DNA of 64,000 nt from Solea solea (lineage: Eukaryota; Chordata; Actinopteri; Pleuronectiformes; Soleidae). The notes under the pieces were generated by a model that was given only the letters and a program-made list of their open reading frames with translations, did no database searches and was not told the DNA's origin. Shown one piece after another: positions 38,901-52,827 of this stretch. Location of the stretch: the NCBI RefSeq assembly GCF_958295425.1, contig NC_081138.1, positions 9,040,302-9,104,301 of the forward strand, written 5' to 3'. Each line of letters starts with the position of its first letter. Position 1 is the stretch's first letter. The position numbers and the translations under genes are program-made.

Positions 38901-40898
38901 TTTTTTCATTTTTCTACTGTCCCATAACATAAACCTCACAAATAAAGTTAACATCTAATAAGATATACTTCTGTTCCCTCAGTTTTTGATTTTGCAATGA
39001 TTTCACTGTTTGGATGTGTTTTTCTATTTGTGTCTGTTTTTGTGCACATTCAGCAAGAATACGGCTGTTTTCTGATTTTTTTCATTTTTCTACTGTCCCA
39101 TAAAATAAACCTCACAAATAAAGTTAAAATCTTATAAGAAATAGTTATATACCTTTAGCGTTTGATTTAGCAATAATTTCACTGTTTGGATGTGTTTTTC
39201 TATTTGTGTCTGTTTTTGTGCACATTCAGCAAGAATACGGCTGTTTTCTGATTTTTTTCATTTTTCTACTGTCCCATAACATGAACCTCACAAATAAAGT
39301 TAACATCTTATAAGAAATAGTTATATACCTTTAGGGTTTGATTTTGCAATGATTTCACTGTTTGGATGTGTTTTTCTGTTTGTGTCTGTTTTTGTGCACA
39401 TTCAGCAAGAATACGGCTTTTTTCTGATTTTTTTCATTTTTCTACTGTCCCATAACATGAACCTCACAAATAAAGTTAACATCTTATAAGATATACTTCT
39501 GTACCCTCAGTGTTTGATTTAGCAATAATTTCACTGTTTGGATGTCTTTTTCTATTTGTGTCTGTTTTTGTGCACATTCAGCAAGAATACGGCTGTTTTC
39601 TGATTTTTTTCATTTTTCTACTGTCCCATAACATGAACCTCACAAATAAAGTTAAAATCTTATAAGAAATAGTTATATACCTTTAGGGTTTGATTTTGCA
39701 ATGATTTCACTGTTTGGATGTGTTTTTCTATTTGTGTCTGTTTTTGTGCACATTCAGCAAGAATACGGCTGTTTTCTGATTTTTTTCATTTTTCTACTGT
39801 CCCATAACATGAACCTCACAAATAAAGTTAACATCTTATAAGATATACTTCTGTACCCTCAGTGTTTGATTTTGCAATGATTTCACTGTTTGGATGTGTT
39901 TTTCTGTTTTTGTCTGTTTTTGTGCACATTCAGCAAGAAAACGGCTGTTTTCTGATTTTTTTCATTTTTCTACTGTCCCATAACATAAACCTCACAAATA
40001 AAGTTAACATCTTATAAGATATACTTCTGTACCCTCAGTGTTTGATTTTGCAATGATTTCACTGTTTGGATGTGTTTTTCTGTTTGTGTCTGTTTTTGTG
40101 CACATTCAGCAAGAAAACGGCTGTTTTCTGATTTTTTTCATTTTTCTACTGTCCCATAACATAAACCTCACAAATAAAGTTAACATCTTATAAGAAATAG
40201 TTATATACCTTTAGGGTTTGATTTTGCAATGATTTCACTGTTTGGATGTGTTTTTCTATTTGTGTCTGTTTTTGTGCACATTCAGCAAGAATACGGCTGT
40301 TTTCAGATTTTTTTCATTTTTCTACTGTCCCATAACATGAACCTCACAAATAAAGTTAACATCTTATAAGAAATAGTTATATACCTTTAGGGTTTGATTT
40401 TGCAATGATTTCACTGTTTGGATGTGTTTTTCTATTTGTGTCTGTTTTTGTGCACATTCAGCAAGAATACGGCTGTTTTCTGATTTTTTTCATTTTTCTA
40501 CTGTCCCATAACATGAACCTCACAAATAAAGTTAACATCTTATAAGATATACTTCTGTACCCTCAGTGTTTGATTTTGCAATGATTTCACTGTTTGGATG
40601 TGTTTTTCTGTTTTTGTCTGTTTTTGTGCACATTCAGCAAGAATACGGCTGTTTTCTGATTTCTTTCATTTTTCTACTGTCCCATAACATAAACCTCACA
40701 AATAAAGTTAAAATCTTATAAGAAATAGTTATATACCTTTAGCGTTTGATTTAGCAATAATTTCACTGTTTGGATGTGTTTTTCTATTTGTGTCTGTTTT
40801 TGTGCACATTCAGCAAGAATACGGCTGTTTTCTGATTTTTTTCATTTTTCTACTGTCCCATAACATGAACCTCACAAATAAAGTTAACATCTTATAAG
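28116..40898. repeat. 6,159-bp (35-monomer) higher-order repeat, just over two near-identical copies
   Basis: Unit 1 is about 28,116-34,274 and unit 2 about 34,275-40,434, with a short third part to about 40,898. Rare markers sit exactly 6,159 bp apart: TATAAACCTT at 28,411/34,570; CCATAAAATA at 30,651/36,810 and 32,939/39,098; AATACGGCTT at 33,251/39,410. After 33,627 the shift becomes 6,160 because unit 1 has one T fewer in TTTTTTCATTTTCTACTG. No other difference was noticed inside the paired units. This is the largest and apparently youngest repeat unit in the window. Confidence 0.94.
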
Positions 40899-43800
40899 AA
40901 ATAGTTATATACCTTTAGGGTTTGATTTTGCAATGATTTCACTGTTTGGATGTGTTTTTCTGTTTGTGTCTGTTTTTGTGCACATTCAGCAAGAATACGG
41001 CTGTTTTCTGATTTTTTTCATTTTTCTACTGTCCCATAACATGAACCTCACAAATAAAGTTAACATCTTATAAGATATACTTCTGTACCCTCAGTGTTTG
41101 ATTTTGCAATGATTTCACTGTTTGGATGTGTTTTTCTGTTTGTGTCTGTTTTTGTGCACATTCAGCAAGAATACAGCTGTTTTCAGATTTTTTTCATTTT
41201 TCTACTGTCCCATAACATGAACCTCACAAATAAAGTTAAAATCTTATAAGAAATAGTTATATACCTTTAGCGTTTGATTTAGCATTAATTTCACTGTTTG
41301 GATGTGTTTTTCTATTTGTGTCTGTTTTTGTGCACATTCAGCAAGAATACGGCTGTTTTCTGATTTTTTTTCATTTTTCTACTGTCCCATAACATGAACC
41401 TCACAAATAAAGTTAACATCTTATAAGATATACTTCTGTACCCTCAGTGTTTGATTTTGCAATGATTTCACTGTTTGGATGTGTTTTTCTGTTTGTGTCT
41501 GTTTTTGTGCACATTCAGCAAGAATACGGCTGTTTTCTGATTTTTTTCATTTTTCTACTGTCCCATAACATAAACCTCACAAATAAAGTTAACATCTAAT
41601 AAGATATACTTCTGTTCCCTCAGTTTTTGATTTTGCAATGATTTCACTGTTTGGATGTGTTTTTCTATTTGTGTCTGTTTTTGTGCACATTCAGCAAGAA
41701 TACGGCTGTTTTCTGATTTTTTTCATTTTTCTACTGTCCCATAACATAAACCTCACAAATAAAGTTAAAATCTTATAAGAAATAGTTATATACCTTTAGC
41801 GTTTGATTTAGCAATAATTTCACTGTTTGGATGTGTTTTTCTATTTGTGTCTGTTTTTGTGCACATTCAGCAAGAATACGGCTGTTTTCTGATTTTTTTC
41901 ATTTTTCTACTGTCCCATAACATGAACCTCACAAATAAAGTTAACATCTTATAAGAAATAGTTATATACCTTTAGGGTTTGATTTTGCAATGATTTCACT
42001 GTTTGGATGTGTTTTTCTGTTTGTGTCTGTTTTTGTGCACATTCAGCAAGAATACGGCTGTTTTCTGATTTTTTTCATTTTTCTACTGTCCCATAACATG
42101 AACCTCACAAATAAAGTTAACATCTTATAAGATATACTTCTGTACCCTCAGTGTTTGATTTTGCAATGATTTCACTGTTTGGATGTGTTTTTCTGTTTTT
42201 GTCTGTTTTTGTGCACATTCAGCAAGAATACGGCTGTTTTCTGATTTCTTTCATTTTTCTACTGTCCCATAACATAAACCTCACAAATAAAGTTAAAATC
42301 TTATAAGAAATAGTTATATACCTTTAGCGTTTGATTTTGCAATAATTTCACTGTTTGGATGTGTTTTTCTGTTTGTGTCTGTTTTTGTGCACATTCAGCA
42401 AGAATACAGCTGTTTTCAGATTTTTTTCATTTTTCTACTGTCCCATAACATGAACCTCACAAATAAAGTTAAAATCTTATAAGAAATAGTTATATACCTT
42501 TAGCGTTTGATTTTGCAATAATTTCACTGTTTGGATGTGTTTTTCTGTTTGTGTCTGTTTTTGTGCACATTCAGCAAGAATACGGCTGTTTTCAGATTTT
42601 TTTCATTTTTCTACTGTCCCATAACATAAACCTCACAAATAAAGTTAACATCTTATAAGAAATAGTTATATACCTTTAGCGTTTGATTTAGCAATAATTT
42701 CACTGTTTGGATGTCTTTTTCTATTTGTGTCTGTTTTTGTGCACATTCAGCAAGAATACGGCTGTTTTCTGATTTTTTTCATTTTTCTACTGTCCCATAA
42801 CATGAACCTCACAAATAAAGTTAACATCTTATAAGATATACTTCTGTACCCTCAGTGTTTGATTTTGCAATGATTTCACTGTTTGGATGTGTTTTTCTGT
42901 TTGTGTCTGTTTTTGTGCACATTCAGCAAGAAAACGGCTGTTTTCTGATTTTTTTCATTTTTCTACTGTCCCATAACATAAACCTCACAAATAAAGTTAA
43001 CATCTTATAAGAAATACTTCTGTACCCTCAGTGTTTGATTTTGCAATGATTTCACTGTTTGGATGTGTTTTTCTATTTGTGTCTGTTTTTGTGCACGTTC
43101 AGCAAGAATACGGCTGTTTTCTGATTTTTTATATTTTTCTACTGTCCCATAACATGAACCTCACAAATAAAGTTAAAATCTTATAAGAAATAGTTATATA
43201 CCTTTAGCGTTTGATTTTGCAATAATTTCACTGTTTGGATGTGTTTTTCTGTTTGTGTCTGTTTTTGTGCACATTCAGCAAGAATACAGCTGTTTTCAGA
43301 TTTTTTTCATTTTTCTACTGTCCCATAACATGAACCTCACAAATAAAGTTAAAATCTTATAAGAAATAGTTATATACCTTTAGCGTTTGATTTTGCAATA
43401 ATTTCACTGTTTGGATGTGTTTTTCTGTTTGTGTCTGTTTTTGTGCACATTCAGCAAGAATACGGCTGTTTTCAGATTTTTTTCATTTTTCTACTGTCCC
43501 ATAACATAAACCTCACAAATAAAGTTAAAATCTTATAAGAAATAGTTATATACCTTTAGCGTTTGATTTAGCATTAATTTCACTGTTTGGATGTGTTTTT
43601 CTATTTGTGTCTGTTTTTGTGCACATTCAGCAAGAATACGGCTGTTTTCTGATTTTTTTTCATTTTTCTACTGTCCCATAACATGAACCTCACAAATAAA
43701 GTTAACATCTTATAAGAAATAGTTATATACCTTTAGGGTTTGATTTTGCAATGATTTCACTGTTTGGATGTGTTTTTCTGTTTGTGTCTGTTTTTGTGCA

Positions 43801-46800
43801 CATTCAGCAAGAATACGGCTGTTTTCTGATTTTTTTCATTTTTCTACTGTCCCATAACATAAACCTCTCAAATAAAGTTAACATCTTATAAGAAATACTT
43901 CTGTACCCTCAGTGTTTGATTTTGCAATGATTTCACTGTTTGGATGTGTTTTTCTATTTGTGTCTGTTTTTGTGCACATTCAGCAAGAATACGGCTGTTT
44001 TCTGATTTTTTTCATTTTTCTACTGTCCCATAACATGAACCTCACAAATAAAGTTAACATCTTATAAGAAATAGTTATATACCTTTAGGGTTTGATTTTG
44101 CAATGATTTCACTGTTTGGATGTGTTTTTCTATTTGTGTCTGTTTTTGTGCACATTCAGCAAGAATACGGCTGTTTTCTGATTTTTTTCATTTTTCTACT
44201 GTCCCATAACATAAACCTCACAAATAAAGTTAACATCTAATAAGATATACTTCTGTTCCCTCAGTTTTTGATTTTGCAATGATTTCACTGTTTGGATGTG
44301 TTTTTCTATTTGTGTCTGTTTTTGTGCACATTCAGCAAGAATACGGCTATTTTCTGATTTTTTTCATTTTTCTACTGTCCCATAACATAAACCTCACAAA
44401 TAAAGTTAAAATCTTATAAGAAATAGTTATATACCTTTAGCGTTTGATTTAGCAATAATTTCACTGTTTGGATGTGTTTTTCTATTTGTGTCTGTTTTTG
44501 TGCACATTCAGCAAGAATACGGCTGTTTTCTGATTTTTTTCATTTTTCTACTGTCCCATAACATGAACCTCACAAATAAAGTTAACATCTTATAAGATAT
44601 ACTTCTGTCCCCTCAGTTTTTGATTTTGCAATGATTTCACTGTTTGGATGTGTTTTTCTATTTGTGTCTGTTTTTGTGCACATTCAGCAAGAATACGGCT
44701 GTTTTCTGATTTTTTTCATTTTTCTACTGTCCCATAACATGAACCTCACAAATAAAGTTAACATCTTATAAGATATACTTCTGTACCCTCAGTGTTTGAT
44801 TTTGCAATGATTTCACTGTTTGGATGTGTTTTTCTGTTTGTGTCTGTTTTTGTGCACATTCAGCAAGAATACGGCTGTTTTCTGATTTTTTTCATTTTTC
44901 TACTGTCCCATAACATAAACCTCACAAATAAAGTTAACATCTAATAAGATATACTTCTGTACCCTCAGTGTGTGATTTTGCAATGATTTCACTGTTTGGA
45001 TGTGTTTTTCTGTTTGTGTCTGTTTTTGTGCACATTCAGCAAGAATACGGCTGTTTTCTGATTTCTTTCATTTTTCTACTGTCCCATAACATAAACCTCA
45101 CAAATAAAGTTAAAATCTTATAAGAAATAGTTATATACCTTTAGCGTTTGATTTAGCAATAATTTCACTGTTTGGATGTCTTTTTCTATTTGTGTCTGTT
45201 TTTGTGCACATTCAGCAAGAAAACGGCTGTTTTCTGATTTTTTTCATTTTTCTACTGTCCCATAACATGAACCTCACAAATAAAGTTAACATCTTATAAG
45301 AAATACTTCTGTACCCTCAGTGTTTGATTTTGCAATGATTTCACTGTTTGGATGTGTTTTTCTATTTGTGTCTGTTTTTGTGCACATTCAGCAAGAATAC
45401 GGCTGTTTTCTGATTTTTTTCATTTTTCTACTGTCCCATAACATGAACCTCACAAATAAAGTTAACATCTTATAAGAAATAGTTATATACCTTTAGGGTT
45501 TGATTTTGCAATGATTTCACTGTTTGGATGTGTTTTTCTATTTGTGTCTGTTTTTGTGCACATTCAGCAAGAATACGGCTGTTTTCTGATTTTTTTCATT
45601 TTTCTACTGTCCCATAACATAAACCTCACAAATAAAGTTAACATCTAATAAGATATACTTCTGTTCCCTCAGTTTTTGATTTTGCAATGATTTCACTGTT
45701 TGGATGTGTTTTTTATTTGTGTCTGTTTTTGTGCACATTCAGCAAGAATACGGCTATTTTCTGATTTTTTTCATTTTTCTACTGTCCCATAACATAAACC
45801 TCACAAATAAAGTTAAAATCTTATAAGAAATAGTTATATACCTTTAGCGTTTGATTTAGCAATAATTTCACTGTTTGGATGTCTTTTTCTATTTGTGTCT
45901 GTTTTTGTGCACATTCAGCAAGAATACGGCTGTTTTCTGATTTTTTTCATTTTTCTACTGTCCCATAACATGAACCTCACAAATAAAGTTAACATCTAAT
46001 AAGATATACTTCTGTACCCTCAGTGTTTGATTTTGCAATGATTTCACTGTTTGGATGTGTTTTTCTGTTTGTGTCTGTTTTTGTGCACATTCAGCAAGAA
46101 TACGGCTGTTTTCTGATTTCTTTCATTTTTCTACTGTCCCATAACATAAACCTCACAAATAAAGTTAAAATCTTATAAGAAATAGTTATATACCTTTAGC
46201 GTTTGATTTAGCAATAATTTCACTGTTTGGATGTCTTTTTCTATTTGTGTCTGTTTTTGTGCACATTCAGCAAGAATACGGCTGTTTTCTGATTTTTTTC
46301 ATTTTTCTACTGTCCCATAACATGAACCTCACAAATAAAGTTAACATCTAATAAGATATACTTCTGTACCCTCAGTGTTTGATTTTGCAATGATTTCACT
46401 GTTTGGATGTGTTTTTCTGTTTGTGTCTGTTTTTGTGCACATTCAGCAAGAATACGGCTGTTTTCTGATTTTTTTCATTTTTCTACTGTCCCATAACATA
46501 AACCTCACAAATAAAGTTAACATCTAATAAGATATACTTCTGTACCCTCAGTGTTTGATTTTGCAATGATTTCACTGTTTGGATGTGTTTTTCTGTTTGT
46601 GTCTGTTTTTGTGCACATTCAGCAAGAATACGGCTGTTTTCTGATTTCTTTCATTTTTCTACTGTCCCATAACATAAACCTCACAAATAAAGTTAAAATC
46701 TTATAAGAAATAGTTATATACCTTTAGCGTTTGATTTAGCAATAATTTCACTGTTTGGATGTCTTTTTCTATTTGTGTCTGTTTTTGTGCACATTCAGCA

Positions 46801-48599
46801 AGAATACGGCTGTTTTCTGATTTTTTTCATTTTTCTACTGTCCCATAACATGAACCTCACAAATAAAGTTAACATCTTATAAGATATACTTCTGTACCCT
46901 CAGTGTTTGATTTTGCAATGATTTCACTGTTTGGATGTGTTTTTCTGTTTGTGTCTGTTTTTGTGCACATTCAGCAAGAAAACGGCTGTTTTCTGATTTT
47001 TTTCATTTTTCTACTGTCCCATAACATAAACCTCACAAATAAAGTTAAAATCTTATAAGAAATAGTTATATACCTTTAGCGTTTGATTTAGCAATAATTT
47101 CACTGTTTGGATGTGTTTTTCTATTTGTGTCTGTTTTTGTGCACATTCAGCAAGTATATGGCTGTTTTCTGATTTTTATCATTTTTCTACTGTCCCATAA
47201 CATGAACCTCACAAATAAAGTTAACATCTTATAAGAAATAGTTATATACCTTTAGGGTTTGATTTTGCAATGATTTCACTGTTTGGATGTGTTTTTCTAT
47301 TTGTGTCTGTTTTTGTGCACATTCAGCAAGAATACGACTGTTTTCTGATTTTTTTCATTTTTCTACTGTCCCATAACATGAACCTCACAAATAAAGTTAA
47401 CATCTCATAAGATATACTTCTGTACCCTCAGTGTTTGATTTTGCAATGATTTCACTGTTTGGATGTGTTTTTCTGTTTGTGTCAGTTTTTGTGCACATTC
47501 AGCAAGAATACGGCTGTTTTCTGATTTTTTTCATTTTTCTACTGTCCCATAACATAAACCTCACAAATAAAGTTAACATCTAATAAGATATACTTCTGTA
47601 CCCTCAGTGTTTGATTTTGCAATGATTTCACTGTTTGGATGTGTTTTTCTGTTTGTGTCAGTTTTTGTGCACATTCAGCAAGAATACGGCTGTTTTCTGA
47701 TTTTTTTCATTTTTCTACTGTCCCATAACATGAACCTCACAAATAAAGTTAACATCTTATAAGATATACTTCTGTACCCTCAGTGTTTGATTTTGCAATG
47801 ATTTCACTGTTTGGATGTGTTTTTCTGTTTGTGTCTGTTTTTGTGCACATTCAGCCAGAATAAGGCTGTTTTCTGATTTTTTTCATTTTTCTACTGTCCC
47901 ATAACATGAACCTCACAAATAAAGTTAACATCTTATAAGATATACTTCTGTACCCTCAGTGTTTGATTTTGCAATGATTTCACTGTTTGGATGTGTTTTT
48001 CTGTTTGTGTCTGTTTTTGTGCACATTCAGCAAGAATACGACTGTTTTCTGATTTTTTTCATTTTTCTACTGTCCCATAACATGAACCTCACAAATAAAG
48101 TTAACATCTCATAAGATATACTTCTGTACCCTCAGTGTTTGATTTTGCAATGATTTCACTGTTTGGATGTGTTTTTCTGTTTGTGTCAGTTTTTGTGCAC
48201 ATTCAGCAAGAATACGGCTGTTTTCTGATTTCTTTCATTTTTCTACTGTCCCATAACATAAACCTCACAAATAAAGTTAACATCTTATAAGATATACTTC
48301 TGTCCCCTCAGTTTTTGATTTTGCAATGATTTCACTGTTTGGATGTGTTTTTCTATTTGTGTCTGTTTTTGTGCACATTCAGCAAGAATACGGCTGTTTT
48401 CTGATTTTTTTCATTTTTCTACTGTCCCATAACATGAACCTCACAAATAAAGTTAACATCTTATAAGATATACTTCTGTACCCTCAGTGTTTGATTTTGC
48501 AATGATTTCACTGTTTGGATGTGTTTTTCTGTTTGTGTCTGTTTTTGTGCACATTCAGCAAGAATACAGCTGTTTTCTGATTTTTTTCATTTTTCTACT
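40899..48599. repeat. Mosaic zone with short higher-order duplications
   Basis: P, Q, R, S, U and V monomers alternate. Visible repeats: 880 bp (about 42,285-42,648 vs 43,165-43,528, AGAATACAGC at 42,401/43,281); 1,408 bp (listed separately); 352 bp (two monomers; CATCTAATAAG at 45,993/46,345); and 704 bp (about 47,300-47,528 vs 48,004-48,232, with AATACGACTG at 47,331/48,035 and CATCTCATAAG at 47,401/48,105). No gene or foreign insert. Confidence 0.83.
43880..45882. repeat. 1,408-bp (8-monomer) shifted duplication with a 1-bp deletion
   Basis: About 43,880-44,475 matches 45,288-45,882. The shift drops from 1,408 to 1,407 after about 45,712, where TGTTTTTTATTTG replaces TGTTTTTCTATTTG (one C missing). 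ATACGGCTAT, a rare G-to-A variant, lies at 44,341 and 45,748. The match ends at GTGTTTTT vs GTCTTTTT (44,476/45,883). Confidence 0.87.
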
Positions 48600-48799
48600 N
48601 NNNNNNNNNNNNNNNNNNNNNNNNNNNNNNNNNNNNNNNNNNNNNNNNNNNNNNNNNNNNNNNNNNNNNNNNNNNNNNNNNNNNNNNNNNNNNNNNNNNN
48701 NNNNNNNNNNNNNNNNNNNNNNNNNNNNNNNNNNNNNNNNNNNNNNNNNNNNNNNNNNNNNNNNNNNNNNNNNNNNNNNNNNNNNNNNNNNNNNNNNNN
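48600..48799. other. Assembly gap, 200 Ns
   Basis: Exactly 200 Ns. The left flank ends TTTTCTACT and the right flank begins GTCCCATAAC, so deleting the Ns gives an uninterrupted CTACTGTCCCATAAC in perfect monomer register. A round 200 is a usual placeholder, so the true missing length is unknown. Apparent reading frames through it are artefacts. Confidence 0.98.
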
Positions 48800-51700
48800 G
48801 TCCCATAACATGAACCTCACAAATAAAGTTAACATCTTATAAGAAATAGTTATATACCTTTAGGGTTTGATTTTGCAATGATTTCACTGTTTGGATGTGT
48901 TTTTCTATTTGTGTCTGTTTTTGTGCACATTCAGCAAGAATACGGCTGTTTTCTGATTTTTTTCATTTTTCTACTGTCCCATAACATAAACCTCACAAAT
49001 AAAGTTAAAATCTTATAAGAAATAGTTATATACCTTTAGCGTTTGATTTAGCAATAATTTCACTGTTTGGATGTGTTTTTCTATTTGTGTCTGTTTTTGT
49101 GCACATTCAGCAAGAATACGGCTGTTTTCTGATTTTTTTCATTTTTCTACTGTCCCATAACATGAACCTCACAAATAAAGTTAACATCTTATAAGAAATA
49201 GTTATATACCTTTAGGGTTTGATTTTGCAATGATTTCACTGTTTGGATGTGTTTTTCTATTTGTGTCTGTTTTTGTGCACATTCAGCAAGAATACGGCTG
49301 TTTTCTGATTTTTTTCATTTTTCTACTGTCCCATAACATGAACCTCACAAATAAAGTTAACATCTTATAAGAAATAGTTATATTCCTTTAGGGTTTGATT
49401 TTGCAATAATTTCACTGTTTGGATGTGTTTTTCTATTTGTGTCTGTTTTTGTGCACATTCAGCAAGAATACGGCTGTTTTCTGATTTTTATCATTTTTCT
49501 ACTGTCCCATAACATGAACCTCACAAATAAAGTTAACATCTTATAAGAAATAGTTATATACCTTTAGGGTTTGATTTTGCAATGATTTCACTGTTTGGAT
49601 GTGTTTTTCTATTTGTGTCTGTTTTTGTGCACATTCAGCAAGAATACGGCTGTTTTCTGATTTTTTTCATTTTTCTACTGTCCCATAACATGAACCTCAC
49701 AAATAAAGTTAACATCTTATAAGATATACTTCTGTACCCTCAGTGTTTGATTTTGCAATGATTTCACTGTTTGGATGTGTTTTTCTGTTTGTGTCTGTTT
49801 TTGTGCACATTCAGCAAGAAAACGGCTGTTTTCTGATTTTTTTCATTTTTCTACTGTCCCATAACATAAACCTCACAAATAAAGTTAACATCTTATAAAA
49901 AAGACTTCTTTACCCTCAGTGTTTGATTTTGCAATGATTTCACTGTTTGGATGTGTTTTTCTATTTGTGTCTGTTTTTGTGCACATTCAGCAAGAACACG
50001 GCTGTTTTCTGATTTTTTTCATTTTTCTACTGTCCCATAACATGAACCTCACAAATAAAGTTAAAATCTTATAAGAAATAGTTATATACCTTTAGCGTTT
50101 GATTTTGCAATAATTTCACTGTTTGGATGTGTTTTTCTGTTTGTGTCTGTTTTTGTGCACATTCAGCAAGAATACGGCTGTTTTCAGATTTTTTTCATTT
50201 TTCTACTGTCCCATAACATAAACCTCACAAATAAAGTTAAAATCTTATAAGAAATAGTTATATACCTTTAGCGTTTGATTTAGCATTAATTTCACTGTTT
50301 GGATGTGTTTTCCTATTTGTGTCTGTTTTTGTGCACATTCAGCAAGAATACGGCTGTTTTCTGATTTTTTTTCATTTTTCTACTGTCCCATAACATGAAC
50401 CTCACAAATAAAGTTAACATCTTATAAGATATACTTCTGTACCCTCAGTGTTTGATTTTGCAATGATTTCACTGTTTGGATGTGTTTTTCTGTTTGTGTC
50501 TGTTTTTGTGCACATTCAGCAAGAATACGGCTGTTTTCTGATTTCTTTCATTTTTCTACTGTCCCATAACATAAACCTCACAAATAAAGTTAAAATCTTA
50601 TAAGAAATAGTTATATACCTTTAGCGTTTGATTTAGCAATAATTTCACTGTTTGGATGTCTTTTTCTATTTGTGTCTGTTTTTGTGCACATTCAGCAAGA
50701 ATACGGCTGTTTTCTGATTTTTTTCATTTTTCTACTGTCCCATAACATGAACCTCACAAATAAAGTTAACATCTTATAAGATATACTTCTGTACCCTCAG
50801 TGTTTGATTTTGCAATGATTTCACTGTTTGGATGTGTTTTTCTGTTTGTGTCTGTTTTTGTGCACATTCAGCAAGAATACGGCTGTTTTCTGATTTTTTT
50901 CATTTTTCTACTGTCCCATAACATGAACCTCACAAATAAAGTTAACATCTTATAAGAAATAGTTATATTCCTTTAGGGTTTGATTTTGCAATGATTTCAC
51001 TGTTTGGATGTGTTTTTCTATTTGTGTCTGTTTTTGTGCACATTCAGCAAGAATACGGCTGTTTTCTGATTTTTTTCATTTTTCTACTGTCCTATAACAT
51101 GAACCTCACAAATAAAGTTAACATCTTATAAGATATACTTCTGTACCCTCAGTGTTTGATTTTGCAATGATTTCACTGTTTGGATGTGTTTTTCTGTTTG
51201 TGTCTGTTTTTGTGCACATTCAGCAAGAATACGGCTGTTTTCTGATTTCTTTCATTTTTCTACTGTCTCATAACATAAACCTCACAAATAAAGTTAAAAT
51301 CTTATAAGAAATAGTTATATACCTTTAGCGTTTGATTTAGCAATAATTTCACTGTTTGGATGTCTTTTTCTATTTGTGTCTGTTTTTGTGCACATTCAGC
51401 AAGAATACGGCTGTTTTCTGATTTTTTTCATTTTTCTACTGTCCCATAACATGAACCTCACAAATAAAGTTAACATCTTATAAGATATACTTCTGTACCC
51501 TCAGTGTTTGATTTTGCAATGATTTCACTGTTTGGATGTGTTTTTCTGTTTGTGTCTGTTTTTGTGCACATTCAGCAAGAATACGGCTGTTTTCTGATTT
51601 CTTTCATTTTTCTACTGTCCCATAACATAAACCTCACAAATAAAGTTAAAATCTTATAAGAAATAGTTATATACCTTTAGCGTTTGATTTAGCAATAATT

Positions 51701-52827
51701 TCACTGTTTGGATGTCTTTTTCTATTTGTGTCTGTTTTTGTGCACATTCAGCAAGAATACGGCTGTTTTCTGATTTTTTTCATTTTTCTACTGTCCCATA
51801 ACATGAACCTCACAAATAAAGTTAACATCTTATAAGATATACTTCTGTACCCTCAGTGTTTGATTTTGCAATGATTTCACTGTTTGGATGTGTTTTTCTA
51901 TTTGTGTCTGTTTTTGTGCACATTCAGCAAGAATACGGTTGTTTTCTGATTTTTTTCATTTTTCTACTGTCCCATAACATGAACCTCACAAATAAAGTTA
52001 ACATCTTATAAGAAATAGTTATATACCTTTAGGGTTTGATTTTGCAATGATTTCACTGTTTGGATGTGTTTTTCTATTTGTGTCTGTTTTTGTGCACATT
52101 CAGCAAGAATACGGCTGTTTTCAGATTTTTTTCATTTTTCTACTGTCCCATAACATGAACCTCACAAATAAAGTTAACATCTTATAAGATATACTTCTGT
52201 ACCCTCAGTGTTTGATTTTGCAATGATTTCACTGTTTGGATGTGTTTTTCTGTTTTTGTCTGTTTTTGTGCACATTCAGCAAGAATACGGCTGTTTTCTG
52301 ATTTCTTTCATTTTTCTACTGTCCCATAACATAAACCTCACAAATAAAGTTAAAATCTTATAAGAAATAGTTATATACCTTTAGCGTTTGATTTAGCAAT
52401 AATTTCACTGTTTGGATGTCTTTTTCTGTTTGTGTCTGTTTTTGTGCACATTCAGCAAGAAAACGGCTGTTTTCTGATTTTTTTCATTTTTCTACTGTCC
52501 CATAACATAAACCTCACAAATAAAGTTAACATCTTATAAGATATACTTCTGTACCCTCAGTGTTTGATTTTGCAATGATTTCACTGTTTGGATGTGTTTT
52601 TCTGTTTGTGTCTGTTTTTGTGCACATTCAGCAAGAAAATGGCTGTTTTCTGATTTTTTTCATTTTTCTACTGTCCCATAACATAAACCTCACAAATAAA
52701 GTTAACATCTTATAAGAAATACTTCTGTACCCTCAGTGTTTGATTTTGCAATGATTTCACTGTTTGGATGTGTTTTTCTATTTGTGTCTGTTTTTGTGCA
52801 CATTCAGCAAGAATACGGCTGTTTTCT
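48800..52827. repeat. Mixed P/Q/R/U zone right of the gap
   Basis: R monomers follow the gap, then P, Q, U and TTTAGCATTAATT monomers. The rare TATATTCC form of R is at about 49,379 and 50,964, near a 9-monomer shift, with one extra T near 50,367 explaining the 1,585-bp spacing. Private variants include TTTTCCTATTTG near 50,309, CTGTCCTATAAC near 51,091 and CTGTCTCATAAC near 51,266. No long clean multimer was resolved; no gene. Confidence 0.8.
49147..49322 (+). repeat. Exemplar of monomer type R
   Basis: Type R keeps CATGAACC and GTTAACATC, then reads AAGAAATAGTTATATACC and TTTAGGGTTTGATTTTGC with AATGAT. It looks intermediate between P (first third and last half) and Q (middle), as expected if recombination or conversion breaks fall inside monomers. 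R occurs over most of the array. Confidence 0.92.

Noticed and set aside
48487..48842. Four open frames of 82-108 codons on both strands across the N run
   Set aside because: Most of their length is Ns, so they are gap artefacts.
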